Source of the DNA: Caulobacteraceae bacterium
Lineage (GTDB): Bacteria; Pseudomonadota; Alphaproteobacteria; Caulobacterales; Caulobacteraceae
Assembly: GCA_947501315.1 (NCBI GenBank)
Contig: CANMXH010000020.1
Coordinates: forward strand, 1 to 17,802
Length of the DNA stretch: 17,802 bases
Direction of reading: 5' to 3'
Shown one piece after another: positions 1-7,961 of this stretch. A model generated the notes under the pieces. The model did no database searches and was not told the DNA's origin. It worked only from the letters and a program-made list of their open reading frames with translations. The position numbers and the translations under genes were made by a program. Every line of letters starts with the position of its first letter. The first letter of the stretch is position 1.

Positions 1-1
1 G

Positions 2-455
<454 letters not shown>

Positions 456-463
<8 letters not shown>

Positions 464-1742
464 GACCCGCGTTACGTCCGAAATGCGCGCGGCCCGCCTG
501 CGCGCGGGCCTGAAGCGGCGCTATGCCCGCGAGGGCCGGTTCAGGCTGTATGGCCTGCTCGCCATCGGCGTGGCCGTCGGCTTCCTGCTGCTGCTGCTGG
601 GCCGGATCATCGAACAGGGCCATACGGCCTTCTACACCCACTCCGTCACCGTCCCCGTCTATATGGATCCCGCCCGGGTCGACCGGGCCTATCCGCAGGG
701 CACCAATTTCGAGCTGCTGGTCGCTGAACAGCAGCTGGCCCGGATGGGGATCGCCGACGATGCGGCCGGGACCAAGGCCACGGCCCTGCGCAGCCTGTTC
801 TCGTCGGAACTCAAATTCGCCGCCGCCGCCCGTATCCAGAGCAATCCCGAACTGATCGGCCAGACCGTGCCGATCACGGCCCCGGTGTCCGATGACGCCG
901 ACCTCTATTTCAAGCACGAGATCTCGCGTGACACGCCTGCCGACCAGCGCCGTCTCAGCGACGAACAGATCGGCTGGCTGGACCGGATGAAGGCCTCCGG
1001 TCAGGTAAAGGCCCATTTCAACAGCGGCCTGTTCACCAAGGGTGACTCGACCGAGCCGGAGCTCGCCGGGGTGTTGGGGGCCGTCGTTGGCTCTGCCCTG
1101 ATGCTTCTGGTCACCGCCCTGATCGCCATTCCACTTGGCGTGGGTGCCGCCCTCTATCTTGAGGAATTCGCGCCGCGCGGCCGGATCACCGACCTGATCG
1201 AGGTCAATATCAACAACCTGGCCGCCGTGCCCTCGATCATCTACGGCCTGCTCGGCCTGGCCCTGTTCATCAACTGGATGCATTTGCCGCGCGCCAGCCC
1301 GCTGGTCGGCGGTCTGGTTCTCGCCCTGATGGCCCTGCCGACCATCATCATCGCGACCCGGTCGTCGCTGAAGGCTGTTCCGCCGTCGATCCGTGAGGCG
1401 GCCCTGGCCATGGGCGCGTCAAAAACCCAGACCGTGTTCCAGCATACCCTGCCGCTCGCCATGCCGGGCGTCATGACCGGTGCCATCATTTCCATGGCCC
1501 ACGCCCTCGGCGAGACCGCGCCGCTGCTGCTGATCGGTATGGTCAGCTTCATCCCCGGCATTCCGTCCGCCATCGGCGAGCCCAGCGGGGCCCTGCCCTC
1601 CCTCGTCTACATCTGGGAAAATGCCTCGGAGCGTGCCTTTCATGAGCGCACGGCCGCAGCCATTCTTGTCCTTCTCGCCTTCATGATCGTCATGAACGCC
1701 GCCGCCATCTTCCTGCGCCGGCGCTTCGAACGCCGGTGGTAG
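456..1742 (+). CDS. pstA: Phosphate ABC transporter permease PstA, long alphaproteobacterial form
   Basis: Second permease of the Pst phosphate importer, 428 residues. It is longer than the roughly 300-residue enterobacterial PstA. A first membrane helix at about residues 31-50 is followed by a polar, probably periplasmic segment of about 150 residues, and the remaining helices begin near residue 205. This fits the alphaproteobacterial PstA type with a DUF3333-like N-terminal region (family recalled, not searched). The coupling loop is visible as IREAALAMGASKTQTVF near 1390-1440, and AHALGETAPLLLIG follows. The start ATG overlaps the pstC stop by 8 bp. The stop is 4 bp before the pstB start, so pstC, pstA and pstB form one transcript. 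What the extra periplasmic segment does is not evident from the sequence. Confidence 0.95.
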
Positions 1743-1746
1743 CCCG

Positions 1747-2631
1747 ATGAAACTCAACCTCTTCCGTGCACCGGAAAGCGATCACGGTCACAAGGCCCCC
1801 CTGGATGCGCCGGGCGAGGGTTCGCCGGCGATGGCGGTTCCAAAGGCCTCCCATCGGGGCGGCGGGCCGGTTGGCCCGACCAAGATCGAGGCACGTGACG
1901 TCTCGGTCTTCTACGGGGCCAAACAGGCTCTGCACGAGGTCACGCTCGATATCCCGGACAAGACCGTCACCGCCCTGATCGGCCCGTCCGGTTGCGGCAA
2001 GTCGACCTTCCTGCGGACCATGAACCGCATGAATGACACCATCCCCGGGTGCAAGGTGACCGGCCGCATCGAGATGGACGGCGAGGACATCAACGACCGC
2101 TCGGTCGATCCCGTCCTGCTGCGCGCCCGCGTCGGCATGGTGTTCCAGAAGCCCAACCCCTTCCCGAAGACCATCTATGAGAACGTGGCCTACGGCCCGC
2201 GCATTCACGGGCTGGCCGCCTCCAAATCGGAACTGGACGGTGTCGTCGAGGCTTCCCTGAAACGCGCCGGTCTCTGGGAAGAGGTCGCCGACCGTCTGCA
2301 TTCGCCCGGCACCGGCCTGTCCGGCGGCCAGCAGCAGCGTCTGGTCATTGCCCGCGCCATCGCCGTAGAGCCGGAAGTCATCCTGATGGACGAGCCCTGC
2401 TCGGCCCTGGACCCGATCGCCACGGCCAAGATCGAGGAACTGATCGACGAGCTGCGCGAGCGCTACTGTATCGTCATCGTCACCCATTCCATGGCCCAGG
2501 CCGCCCGGGTCAGCCAGCGCACCGCCTTCTTCCACCTCGGCCGACTGGTCGAGACCGGCGACACGGAAGAGATCTTCACCAACCCCCGTGAGCGGCGCAC
2601 GCTCGACTACATTACCGGCCGTTTCGGCTAG
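1747..2631 (+). CDS. pstB: Phosphate ABC transporter ATPase PstB
   Basis: Cytoplasmic ATPase that powers phosphate import through PstC and PstA. All ABC signatures are present: Walker A GPSGCGKST (residues 79-87), Q-loop Q134, signature LSGGQQQR (191-198), Walker B VILMDEP with D215 and E216, and switch histidine H247 in VTHSM. At 294 residues it is about 35 longer than usual. The first 45 residues are low-complexity and carry no ABC motif; the domain begins at about TKIEARDVSVFYG. An internal ATG at 1831 could be the true start and would give 266 residues. I keep 1747 because it lies 4 bp after the pstA stop, but neither start has a strong ribosome binding site. Confidence 0.95.
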   Translation: MKLNLFRAPESDHGHKAPLDAPGEGSPAMAVPKASHRGGGPVGPTKIEARDVSVFYGAKQALHEVTLDIPDKTVTALIGPSGCGKSTFLRTMNRMNDTIPGCKVTGRIEMDGEDINDRSVDPVLLRARVGMVFQKPNPFPKTIYENVAYGPRIHGLAASKSELDGVVEASLKRAGLWEEVADRLHSPGTGLSGGQQQRLVIARAIAVEPEVILMDEPCSALDPIATAKIEELIDELRERYCIVIVTHSMAQAARVSQRTAFFHLGRLVETGDTEEIFTNPRERRTLDYITGRFG

Positions 2632-2641
2632 GATCGCGCGA

Positions 2642-3364
2642 ATGCCACTGCACACCGTCAAGGCCTACGGCGACGAGCTGAATCAGCTCACGGCCGAAGT
2701 CGCCCGTATGGGGGGGCTCGCCGAGGCCCAGGTGGCTGACGCCGTCGATTCCGTCGCCCGTCGCGACATCGCACTGGCCCGCGCCGTGGTGGACCGCGAC
2801 ACCCGGCTGGATGCCATGCACCGCGACATCGAGCGCAAGGCCATCCGCCTGATTGCCCTGCGCCAGCCGGTCGCCTCCGACCTTCGGCGCACCCTGGCCT
2901 CAATGAAGCTGGCGGTCGACCTGGAGCGCACGGGTGACCTGGCCAAGAACATCGCCAAGCGCGGCCTGATCCTGGCCGAGGGCGAGCCCATGCCGCCCCT
3001 GACCCGTTCGATCGAGCGGATGGGCAAGCTGGTCTCGATGCGCCTGCGCGACGTACTGGACGCCTATGCGGCGGCCGAGATCGACCGGGCCATCGCCGTC
3101 TGGAACACCGACGACGAGGTCGACGAGCACTACAATGCGCTGTTCCGCGAGCTGCTGACCTACATGATGGGCGACCCGCGCACGATCACCGCCGGCACCC
3201 ATCTGCTGTTCATGGCCAAGAACCTTGAGCGGATCGGCGACCACGCCACCAACATCGCCGAAACCATCTACTACGAGATCACCGGCCAGGAGTTCATAGG
3301 CGAGCGCCCGCGCTGGAGCCCCGACACCGCTGAAGCCGCGTCCGAACCGCTGTCGCCCGTCTGA
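2642..3364 (+). CDS. phoU: Phosphate signalling regulator PhoU
   Basis: PhoU is a cytoplasmic helical-bundle protein that links the Pst transporter to the PhoR kinase and keeps the Pho regulon off when phosphate is plentiful. The 240 residues contain the two repeated PhoU metal-binding signatures, DLERTGDLAKNI (93-104) and NLERIGDHATNI (194-205), one in each three-helix half. The frame also opens upstream at a GTG at 2588 inside pstB. I chose the ATG at 2642 because the protein then begins with the usual PhoU opening (HTVKAYGDELNQL) and lies 10 bp after the pstB stop, with AGGA overlapping that stop. The C-terminal 20 residues are a Pro/Ser/Glu-rich tail without motifs. Confidence 0.95.
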   Translation: MPLHTVKAYGDELNQLTAEVARMGGLAEAQVADAVDSVARRDIALARAVVDRDTRLDAMHRDIERKAIRLIALRQPVASDLRRTLASMKLAVDLERTGDLAKNIAKRGLILAEGEPMPPLTRSIERMGKLVSMRLRDVLDAYAAAEIDRAIAVWNTDDEVDEHYNALFRELLTYMMGDPRTITAGTHLLFMAKNLERIGDHATNIAETIYYEITGQEFIGERPRWSPDTAEAASEPLSPV

Positions 3365-3375
3365 ACCCGGAGAAT

Positions 3376-4071
3376 ATGCCCGTGCAGCCCTATGTTCTGG
3401 TTATGGAAGACGAGGACGCCCTGGCGACCCTGCTGTCCTACAACCTCGAGAAGGAAGGCTACCGCGTCGTGGTCGCCGCCGATGGCGAGGAGGGCATGCT
3501 CCAGATCGAGGAGCGTCTGCCGGATCTGGTGCTGCTGGACTGGATGCTGCCCAAACTCTCGGGAATCGAGGTCTGCCGGCGCATTCGCGGCAAGTCCGAG
3601 ACCCGCAACATGCCGATCATCATGCTGACGGCGCGCGGCGAGGAAAGCGACCGTATCCGCGGCCTCGACACCGGTGCCGACGACTATATGACCAAGCCCT
3701 TCTCGATGACCGAGTTGATCGCCCGCATCCGCGCCGTCCTGCGCCGCATCCGGCCCGGCCTGGCCGACGACCGCCTCAACCACGGCGACATTGTCATCGA
3801 CCGCGTCGCCCACCGCGTCCGCCGCTCGGGTCAGGAAATCCACCTCGGCCCCACCGAATTCCGCCTGCTCGACCACCTGATGCAGCACCCGGGTCGTGTC
3901 TTCAGCCGCGAACAGCTGCTGGATGCCGTCTGGGGCAGTGACGTCTATGTCGAGGCCCGCACCGTCGACGTCCACGTCGGCCGCCTGCGCAAGGCGCTGA
4001 ATGTCGAGGGTACGGTCAATCCGATCCGCACGGTCCGGTCGGCGGGCTATTCGCTGGATCTGGGGGGCTGA
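3376..4071 (+). CDS. phoB: Phosphate regulon response regulator PhoB
   Basis: OmpR/PhoB-family transcription factor of 231 residues, phosphorylated under phosphate starvation and binding Pho boxes. The receiver domain (residues 5-120) has the acidic pocket E11 and D12, phosphoacceptor D55 in LVLLDWMLP, switch T85 and invariant K107 in the TKPFS motif. The C-terminal winged helix (about 130-231) ends with the recognition region DVHVGRLRKAL and the wing sequence IRTVRSAGYSL. It starts 11 bp after the phoU stop with GGAG five bases before the ATG, so it is the last gene of the pst operon seen here. No terminator is visible in the 12 bp before the convergent neighbour. The cognate kinase PhoR is not in the window. 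Confidence 0.95.
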   Translation: MPVQPYVLVMEDEDALATLLSYNLEKEGYRVVVAADGEEGMLQIEERLPDLVLLDWMLPKLSGIEVCRRIRGKSETRNMPIIMLTARGEESDRIRGLDTGADDYMTKPFSMTELIARIRAVLRRIRPGLADDRLNHGDIVIDRVAHRVRRSGQEIHLGPTEFRLLDHLMQHPGRVFSREQLLDAVWGSDVYVEARTVDVHVGRLRKALNVEGTVNPIRTVRSAGYSLDLGG

Positions 4072-4083
4072 ACCCGACCTGAG

Positions 4084-4455
4084 CTAGCGTCGGAGTTCGG
4101 CGTTCTTCGCGTGCGGCCGTGATCCGTAGTGGCGGTAGTAGTCGACCACACGGTCGCCCAGCTCGTTGTAGGGCCCGTCTTCGAGGAGCGGGCGCCGCCG
4201 GTCGGCGAGCCGCTTGAGGGTCTCGCGCGAGCGCGAGATCACCTCGGCCGGAAATACGGCCTCATCGAGCAGATGGCGTTCGAGATAGGCTCGCAGGATT
4301 TCGAAGCCGGCGTCCCAGTTTCCATTGCCGTTGCGCATCGCCTCGTCCCGAAGCTTCTCGACCGCCCGAAGCAACTCGCCCTGCACGGTCTCGGCCTGTC
4401 CTGACTTCGGCACGAACCGGGTCCAGATGGCCCGCCCTTCCTCCAGATAGTCCAT
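4084..4455 (-). CDS. Hypothetical protein, 123 aa
   Basis: I do not recognise this protein. It is small, soluble, strongly charged and predicted mostly helical, with no signal peptide or membrane segment and no cysteine. It starts MDYLEEGRAIWTRF and ends in a basic tail with HAKNAELRR. The ATG at 4455 is supported by GGGAGG five bases upstream on the minus strand. The frame continues further upstream to a TTG at 4590, but that stretch overlaps the promoter region of the divergent gene and has no ribosome site. The gene is convergent with phoB (12 bp between stop codons) and divergent from the gamma-glutamyltransferase gene. Nothing in the context gives a function. Confidence 0.75.
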   Translation of the reverse strand: MDYLEEGRAIWTRFVPKSGQAETVQGELLRAVEKLRDEAMRNGNGNWDAGFEILRAYLERHLLDEAVFPAEVISRSRETLKRLADRRRPLLEDGPYNELGDRVVDYYRHYGSRPHAKNAELRR

Positions 4456-4573
4456 TCCGTCCTCCCGATCCGATAATCCGCAGGCGTTCGAAGAGCGCGA
4501 GATTGGACGGCGAAGCTGCTTTTCGACAAGCGCAGTTTTCCGACGCGCGGGCGGCGACTCGCGGAATCCCGCC

Positions 4574-4601
4574 TTCACACCGACCGCCAACCCGCTAGGG
4601 T
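4574..4601 (+). promoter_or_regulatory. Probable housekeeping-type promoter of the gamma-glutamyltransferase gene
   Basis: TTCACA at 4574-4579 and GCTAGGGT at 4594-4601 are 14 bp apart. They resemble the Caulobacter vegetative promoter (TTGACG-like, 10-14 bp, GCTA-type -10; recalled consensus). Transcription would start near 4608, leaving a leader of only about 20 nt before the ATG at 4630. It fits by eye and is unproven. Confidence 0.45.
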
Positions 4602-4604
4602 CCC

Positions 4605-4621
4605 CTCCTCAGTTCGAGGAG
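4605..4621 (+). promoter_or_regulatory. Hairpin covering the ribosome binding site of the gamma-glutamyltransferase gene
   Basis: CTCCTC at 4605-4610 is an exact reverse complement of GAGGAG at 4616-4621, with a five-base loop. GAGGAG is the only Shine-Dalgarno candidate for the ATG at 4630, so folding of the leader would hide it. The left arm lies close to the inferred transcription start, so the hairpin forms only if transcription begins at or before about 4605. Confidence 0.4.
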
Positions 4622-4629
4622 TCCGTCCC

Positions 4630-6462
4630 ATGCGCCGTCGTACCTTCCTTTCGACCCTGCCCGCCGGTGCCCTGCTGGCCGGGGCAACCGCAGCCACCGG
4701 CGCGGGCGCACCCTCACCCGCCCCCCGCGCGCGTCAGGCCGCCGCCGCCGCCGACCCCTTCGCCGGCATCGGCCCCGGCAACCGCAACAGCGGCGTCCAG
4801 TTCGTCGGCCGCTCGACCGTCTGGGGCGCCAACGGGGCCGCCGCCACGGCCCATCCGCGCGCCACCCTGATCGGCATCGACACCCTGAGGCGCGGCGGCT
4901 CGGCCATCGATGCGGCCATCGCCATCAATGCCGCCCTGGGCTTCCTTGAGCCCACCGCCAACGGCATAGGCGGCGACGCCTTCTGCATGCTGTGGGACCC
5001 GGCGCAGCGGAAGGTCGTCGGCCTCAACGGTTCAGGCAACAGCCCGCTCGGCCTCTCCCTCGAAACCGCCCGTTCGAAAAAGGCCGCGGACGGCTATCTG
5101 CCGCCCTATGGCGCGGTGACCGTCAATGTCCCGGGCACGGTCGACGCCTGGTGGGCCGCCCACCAGCGCTACGGCAAACTGCCGTGGGCCGATGTTCTCC
5201 TGCCCGTCGCCGAGCTGTGCGAAGAGGGCGTGCCCATGCCCCAGCTGATCGCCTGGTACCTCCAGCGCAACATGGCCGGCTTCGACCGCCGCGCCGCGAT
5301 CATCGAGGAGAACGACAACCGCAAGAAGGTCTATGCCCCCGACGGCCGCACCCCCCGGGTCGGCGAGGTCTTCGCCAATCCCGACCTCGGCCGCACCTAC
5401 CGGATGATCGCCGAGGGCGGTCGCGACGCCTTCTATGAGGGGGCCATCGCCGACCACATGGAACGCTATTTCCGTCGCATCGGCGGCTGGATGACCAAGG
5501 CCGACCTGGCCCCGCACCGCACCGAATGGGTCCAGCCAATCCGCACCGACTATCGCGGCGTCGAGGTCTATGGCCTCGGCCCCAACACCCAGGGCCTGTC
5601 GACCAATCAGATCCTCAATATCTGCGAACAGTTCGACCTCAAGGGCATGGGCTTCCAGTCCGCCGCCTCGATCCACCACCAGGCCGAGGCCAAGCGGCTG
5701 GCCTTCGAGGACCGGGCAAAATGGTTCGCCGACGACCGCTTCAGCCGCACCCCGGTCGAATGGCTGAACTCCAGGGCCTATGCCGCAGAACGCGCCGCCC
5801 TGATCCGCCCCGACCGGGTCATGGACCGCGCCTTCCCCGGCGATGCGCCCACGCAAGGCGACACCACCTATTTCAGCGTCGCCGACAAGGACGGCATGAT
5901 GGTCAGCTGGATCCAGTCCAACTATCGCGGCATGGGCTCCGGCCTCGTCCCCGACGGCCCGGACGGCTCGACCCTCGGCTTCATGTTCCAGGATCGCGGC
6001 GAACTGTTCGCCCTGACCGACGGCCACCCCAACGTCTATGCCCCCGGCAAACGCCCTTTCCACACCATCATCCCCGGCTTCGCCTGCCGGGACGGCGAGC
6101 CCTGGATGGCCATGGGCGTCATGGGCGGCGGCATGCAGCCACAGGGCCAGGCCCAGATCATCATCAACATGGTCGACTACGGCCTCGATCCGCAGGAGGC
6201 CGGCGACAGCCCCCGCTGGCAGCATGAGGGCTCGTCCGAACCCACCGGCCATCCGTCGGAGGGCGTCGGCGTCCTGCATCTCGAAACCGGCGTTCCGGCC
6301 GCCACCAAGGCGCAGCTCGCGGCCAAGGGCTGGGTCCTCGGCGGCCCCAATGGCGGCTTCGGCGGCTATCAGAATGTGGTGCGTCAGGCGAATGCCCGCG
6401 GGCCCTGGACCTATGGCGCGGCGACCGAGATGCGCAAGGACGGGATCGCCCTGGCGTATTGA
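4630..6462 (+). CDS. Gamma-glutamyltransferase-family N-terminal-nucleophile hydrolase, Tat-exported
   Basis: Member of the gamma-glutamyltranspeptidase superfamily, 610 residues. These precursors cleave themselves into two subunits and transfer or hydrolyse gamma-glutamyl or related amide groups outside the cytoplasm. The N-terminus MRRRTFLSTLPAGALLAG resembles a twin-arginine signal, followed by an Ala/Pro-rich linker. The large subunit has GGSAIDAAIAIN and TANGIGGDAF. The processing site and nucleophile is T412 in GDTTYFSV, and GGG (499-501) matches the oxyanion-loop glycines. Two positions differ from classical Ggt: the usual Ser-Ser pair after KRP is His-Thr (H478-T479), and TTH is TTY. 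The substrate may therefore not be glutathione; relatives include acylases and oxamate-type amidohydrolases. GAGGAG lies eight bases before the ATG. Confidence 0.85.
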   Translation: MRRRTFLSTLPAGALLAGATAATGAGAPSPAPRARQAAAAADPFAGIGPGNRNSGVQFVGRSTVWGANGAAATAHPRATLIGIDTLRRGGSAIDAAIAINAALGFLEPTANGIGGDAFCMLWDPAQRKVVGLNGSGNSPLGLSLETARSKKAADGYLPPYGAVTVNVPGTVDAWWAAHQRYGKLPWADVLLPVAELCEEGVPMPQLIAWYLQRNMAGFDRRAAIIEENDNRKKVYAPDGRTPRVGEVFANPDLGRTYRMIAEGGRDAFYEGAIADHMERYFRRIGGWMTKADLAPHRTEWVQPIRTDYRGVEVYGLGPNTQGLSTNQILNICEQFDLKGMGFQSAASIHHQAEAKRLAFEDRAKWFADDRFSRTPVEWLNSRAYAAERAALIRPDRVMDRAFPGDAPTQGDTTYFSVADKDGMMVSWIQSNYRGMGSGLVPDGPDGSTLGFMFQDRGELFALTDGHPNVYAPGKRPFHTIIPGFACRDGEPWMAMGVMGGGMQPQGQAQIIINMVDYGLDPQEAGDSPRWQHEGSSEPTGHPSEGVGVLHLETGVPAATKAQLAAKGWVLGGPNGGFGGYQNVVRQANARGPWTYGAATEMRKDGIALAY

Positions 6463-6881
6463 TGGCGGACATCGACCTCACCGGCCGCTGGACCGGCGTC
6501 TATTTCTACCCCGTGGACCCGGTCCATAATCCCTTCGACGACTGCCCGCCGACGCCGTTCCTCGCCGAGCTGAGCGATCTCGCGGGCGCGGTGACGGGCA
6601 CGACATCGGAGCCGGACGTGATGTACGATGCCTCGGTCATCATCCCGTCCGTCATTGACGGCAGCCATGACGGCAGCACCCTTCGCTTCGTCAAGTTCAG
6701 CGATGCGCCGGAAGGCTTCGAAGACGCGATCCACTACGAAGGTGCCATCTCAAGCGACGGCCTGACCGTCGAGGGTCGGTGGAGCATCCTTGACGGATGG
6801 GCGGGGACGTTCCGGATGCAGCGTCAGTCCGGCGTTGCTGCAAGTCTCGAAGCCGAGGCGGCAGACAGCCTGACCCGATAG
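6462..6881 (+). CDS. Hypothetical protein, 139 aa, translationally coupled to the upstream enzyme gene
   Basis: No family recognised with confidence. The ATG shares its A with the TGA stop of the preceding gene (TGATG), a classic coupling arrangement, so it probably belongs to that transcript. The protein starts MADIDLTGRWTGVYFYP and has alternating short hydrophobic and polar stretches (VMYDASVIIPSVIDGSHDGSTL, in two parts around 6620-6680), a Gly-Arg-Trp in the N-terminal strand and another near residue 107. This suggests an all-beta, small-barrel-like protein, but that is only an impression. There is no signal peptide. A TTG one codon upstream is a less likely start. It is convergent with hslO, 3 bp between stops. 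Confidence 0.8.
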   Translation: MADIDLTGRWTGVYFYPVDPVHNPFDDCPPTPFLAELSDLAGAVTGTTSEPDVMYDASVIIPSVIDGSHDGSTLRFVKFSDAPEGFEDAIHYEGAISSDGLTVEGRWSILDGWAGTFRMQRQSGVAASLEAEAADSLTR

Positions 6882-6884
6882 ACC

Positions 6885-7811
6885 CTAGCCCGCCACCACC
6901 TCTTCCGGCTCCAGCTCATAGACCGTCGCACAATACTCGCAGGTCACCCGGATCCTGCCGTCCGCCTCGACCATGTCGGCCCGCTCCGCCGGGTCGAACG
7001 AGGTCAGGACGCTCGCGATCCGGTCGCGCGAACAGCGGCATTGCGCCACCAGCGCCCGCGCATCCTCCAGCCGCACCCCGTCCTCATGGAACAGGCGGAA
7101 CAGCAGGATCTCAGGCGTGATCGTCGGGTCCAGCAGTTCGTCGTCGGCCAGGGTCTGGAACAGGGCCCGCGAGCGGTCCCACGCCTCCTCGGTCGAGCCG
7201 CGCGCCTCATCGCCGGCGATCAGCTGGATCAGCGCCCCGCCGGCGCGCCAGCCGACGCCCTCATCGGTCACCACCGACCCGACCGCCAGCCGCACCCGGG
7301 TCGGGATCTGTTCGGACTGCTGGAAATAGTGTTCCGCCGCCAGCGACAGGCTTTCACCCTCGATCGGGGTGATGCCCTGGGTCCGTTCGAAGTCCGGCCC
7401 TCGATCCAGGGTCATCACGAACACCCCCTGCCCCAGCAGCGAGCGCGCCCCCGGGCGGGCAAAGCCCTGCGACGCAGCCGCCACCTCGGCCTCGTCGAAC
7501 CGGCAGTAGCCGCGCATCTGGCCGTCGGTGCCATAGTCGGCGACCACATAGCGAACCGGCCCGTCGCCCTGCGCCTGCACAATCAGCCGGCCCTCGAATT
7601 TCAGGCTGGAGCCCACCAGGGCGGCGAGCGCGCAGGCCTCGCCCAGCAGGGCCGCAACGGGCTCGGGATAGGCATGGGCCGACAGGATGGTGTCGATGGT
7701 CTGGCCAAGCCGCACGATCCGGCCGCGCACGGGCCAGCCCTCGATCTGGAAGGCGGCGGCCAGATCATCGGCGGGCGCGCTGGCGGCGTGGTCATGCGCC
7801 TGATCGGTCAC
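6885..7811 (-). CDS. hslO: Redox-regulated holdase chaperone Hsp33
   Basis: Hsp33 is a cytoplasmic chaperone that is switched on by oxidants: its C-terminal zinc centre releases zinc, forms disulfides and the protein then binds unfolding clients. The 308 residues contain the chaperone core (for example GGALIQLIAGDEA and FRLFHEDGVRLED) and the four zinc cysteines in the expected spacing, C258-x-C260 and C291-x2-C294. The start is a GTG at 7811, supported by AAGGA six bases upstream; no ATG lies near. The first 15 residues (His/Ala/Asp-rich) are a small extension over the E. coli protein. The gene stands alone on the minus strand, divergent from the dehydrogenase gene with 150 bp between starts. 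Confidence 0.95.
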   Translation of the reverse strand: MTDQAHDHAASAPADDLAAAFQIEGWPVRGRIVRLGQTIDTILSAHAYPEPVAALLGEACALAALVGSSLKFEGRLIVQAQGDGPVRYVVADYGTDGQMRGYCRFDEAEVAAASQGFARPGARSLLGQGVFVMTLDRGPDFERTQGITPIEGESLSLAAEHYFQQSEQIPTRVRLAVGSVVTDEGVGWRAGGALIQLIAGDEARGSTEEAWDRSRALFQTLADDELLDPTITPEILLFRLFHEDGVRLEDARALVAQCRCSRDRIASVLTSFDPAERADMVEADGRIRVTCEYCATVYELEPEEVVAG

Positions 7812-7961
7812 GGGCGGTCCTTGGAAAGCGGCGGGGGCGGCGGAGCGCCGTCAGATAGGCGCACCAGTCGCGAATGATAAGACCTGCGTGCTACAGCAGG
7901 AACCAGCGGGGTAGAAATCCGCTGCAGCCCCCCGATCCGAACACACCGACCCGGCGGTTTC

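Noticed and set aside
5032..6279. A 415-codon open frame on the minus strand opposite the gamma-glutamyltransferase gene
   Set aside because: Composition is that of a complementary-strand shadow, with no ribosome site or recognisable motif.
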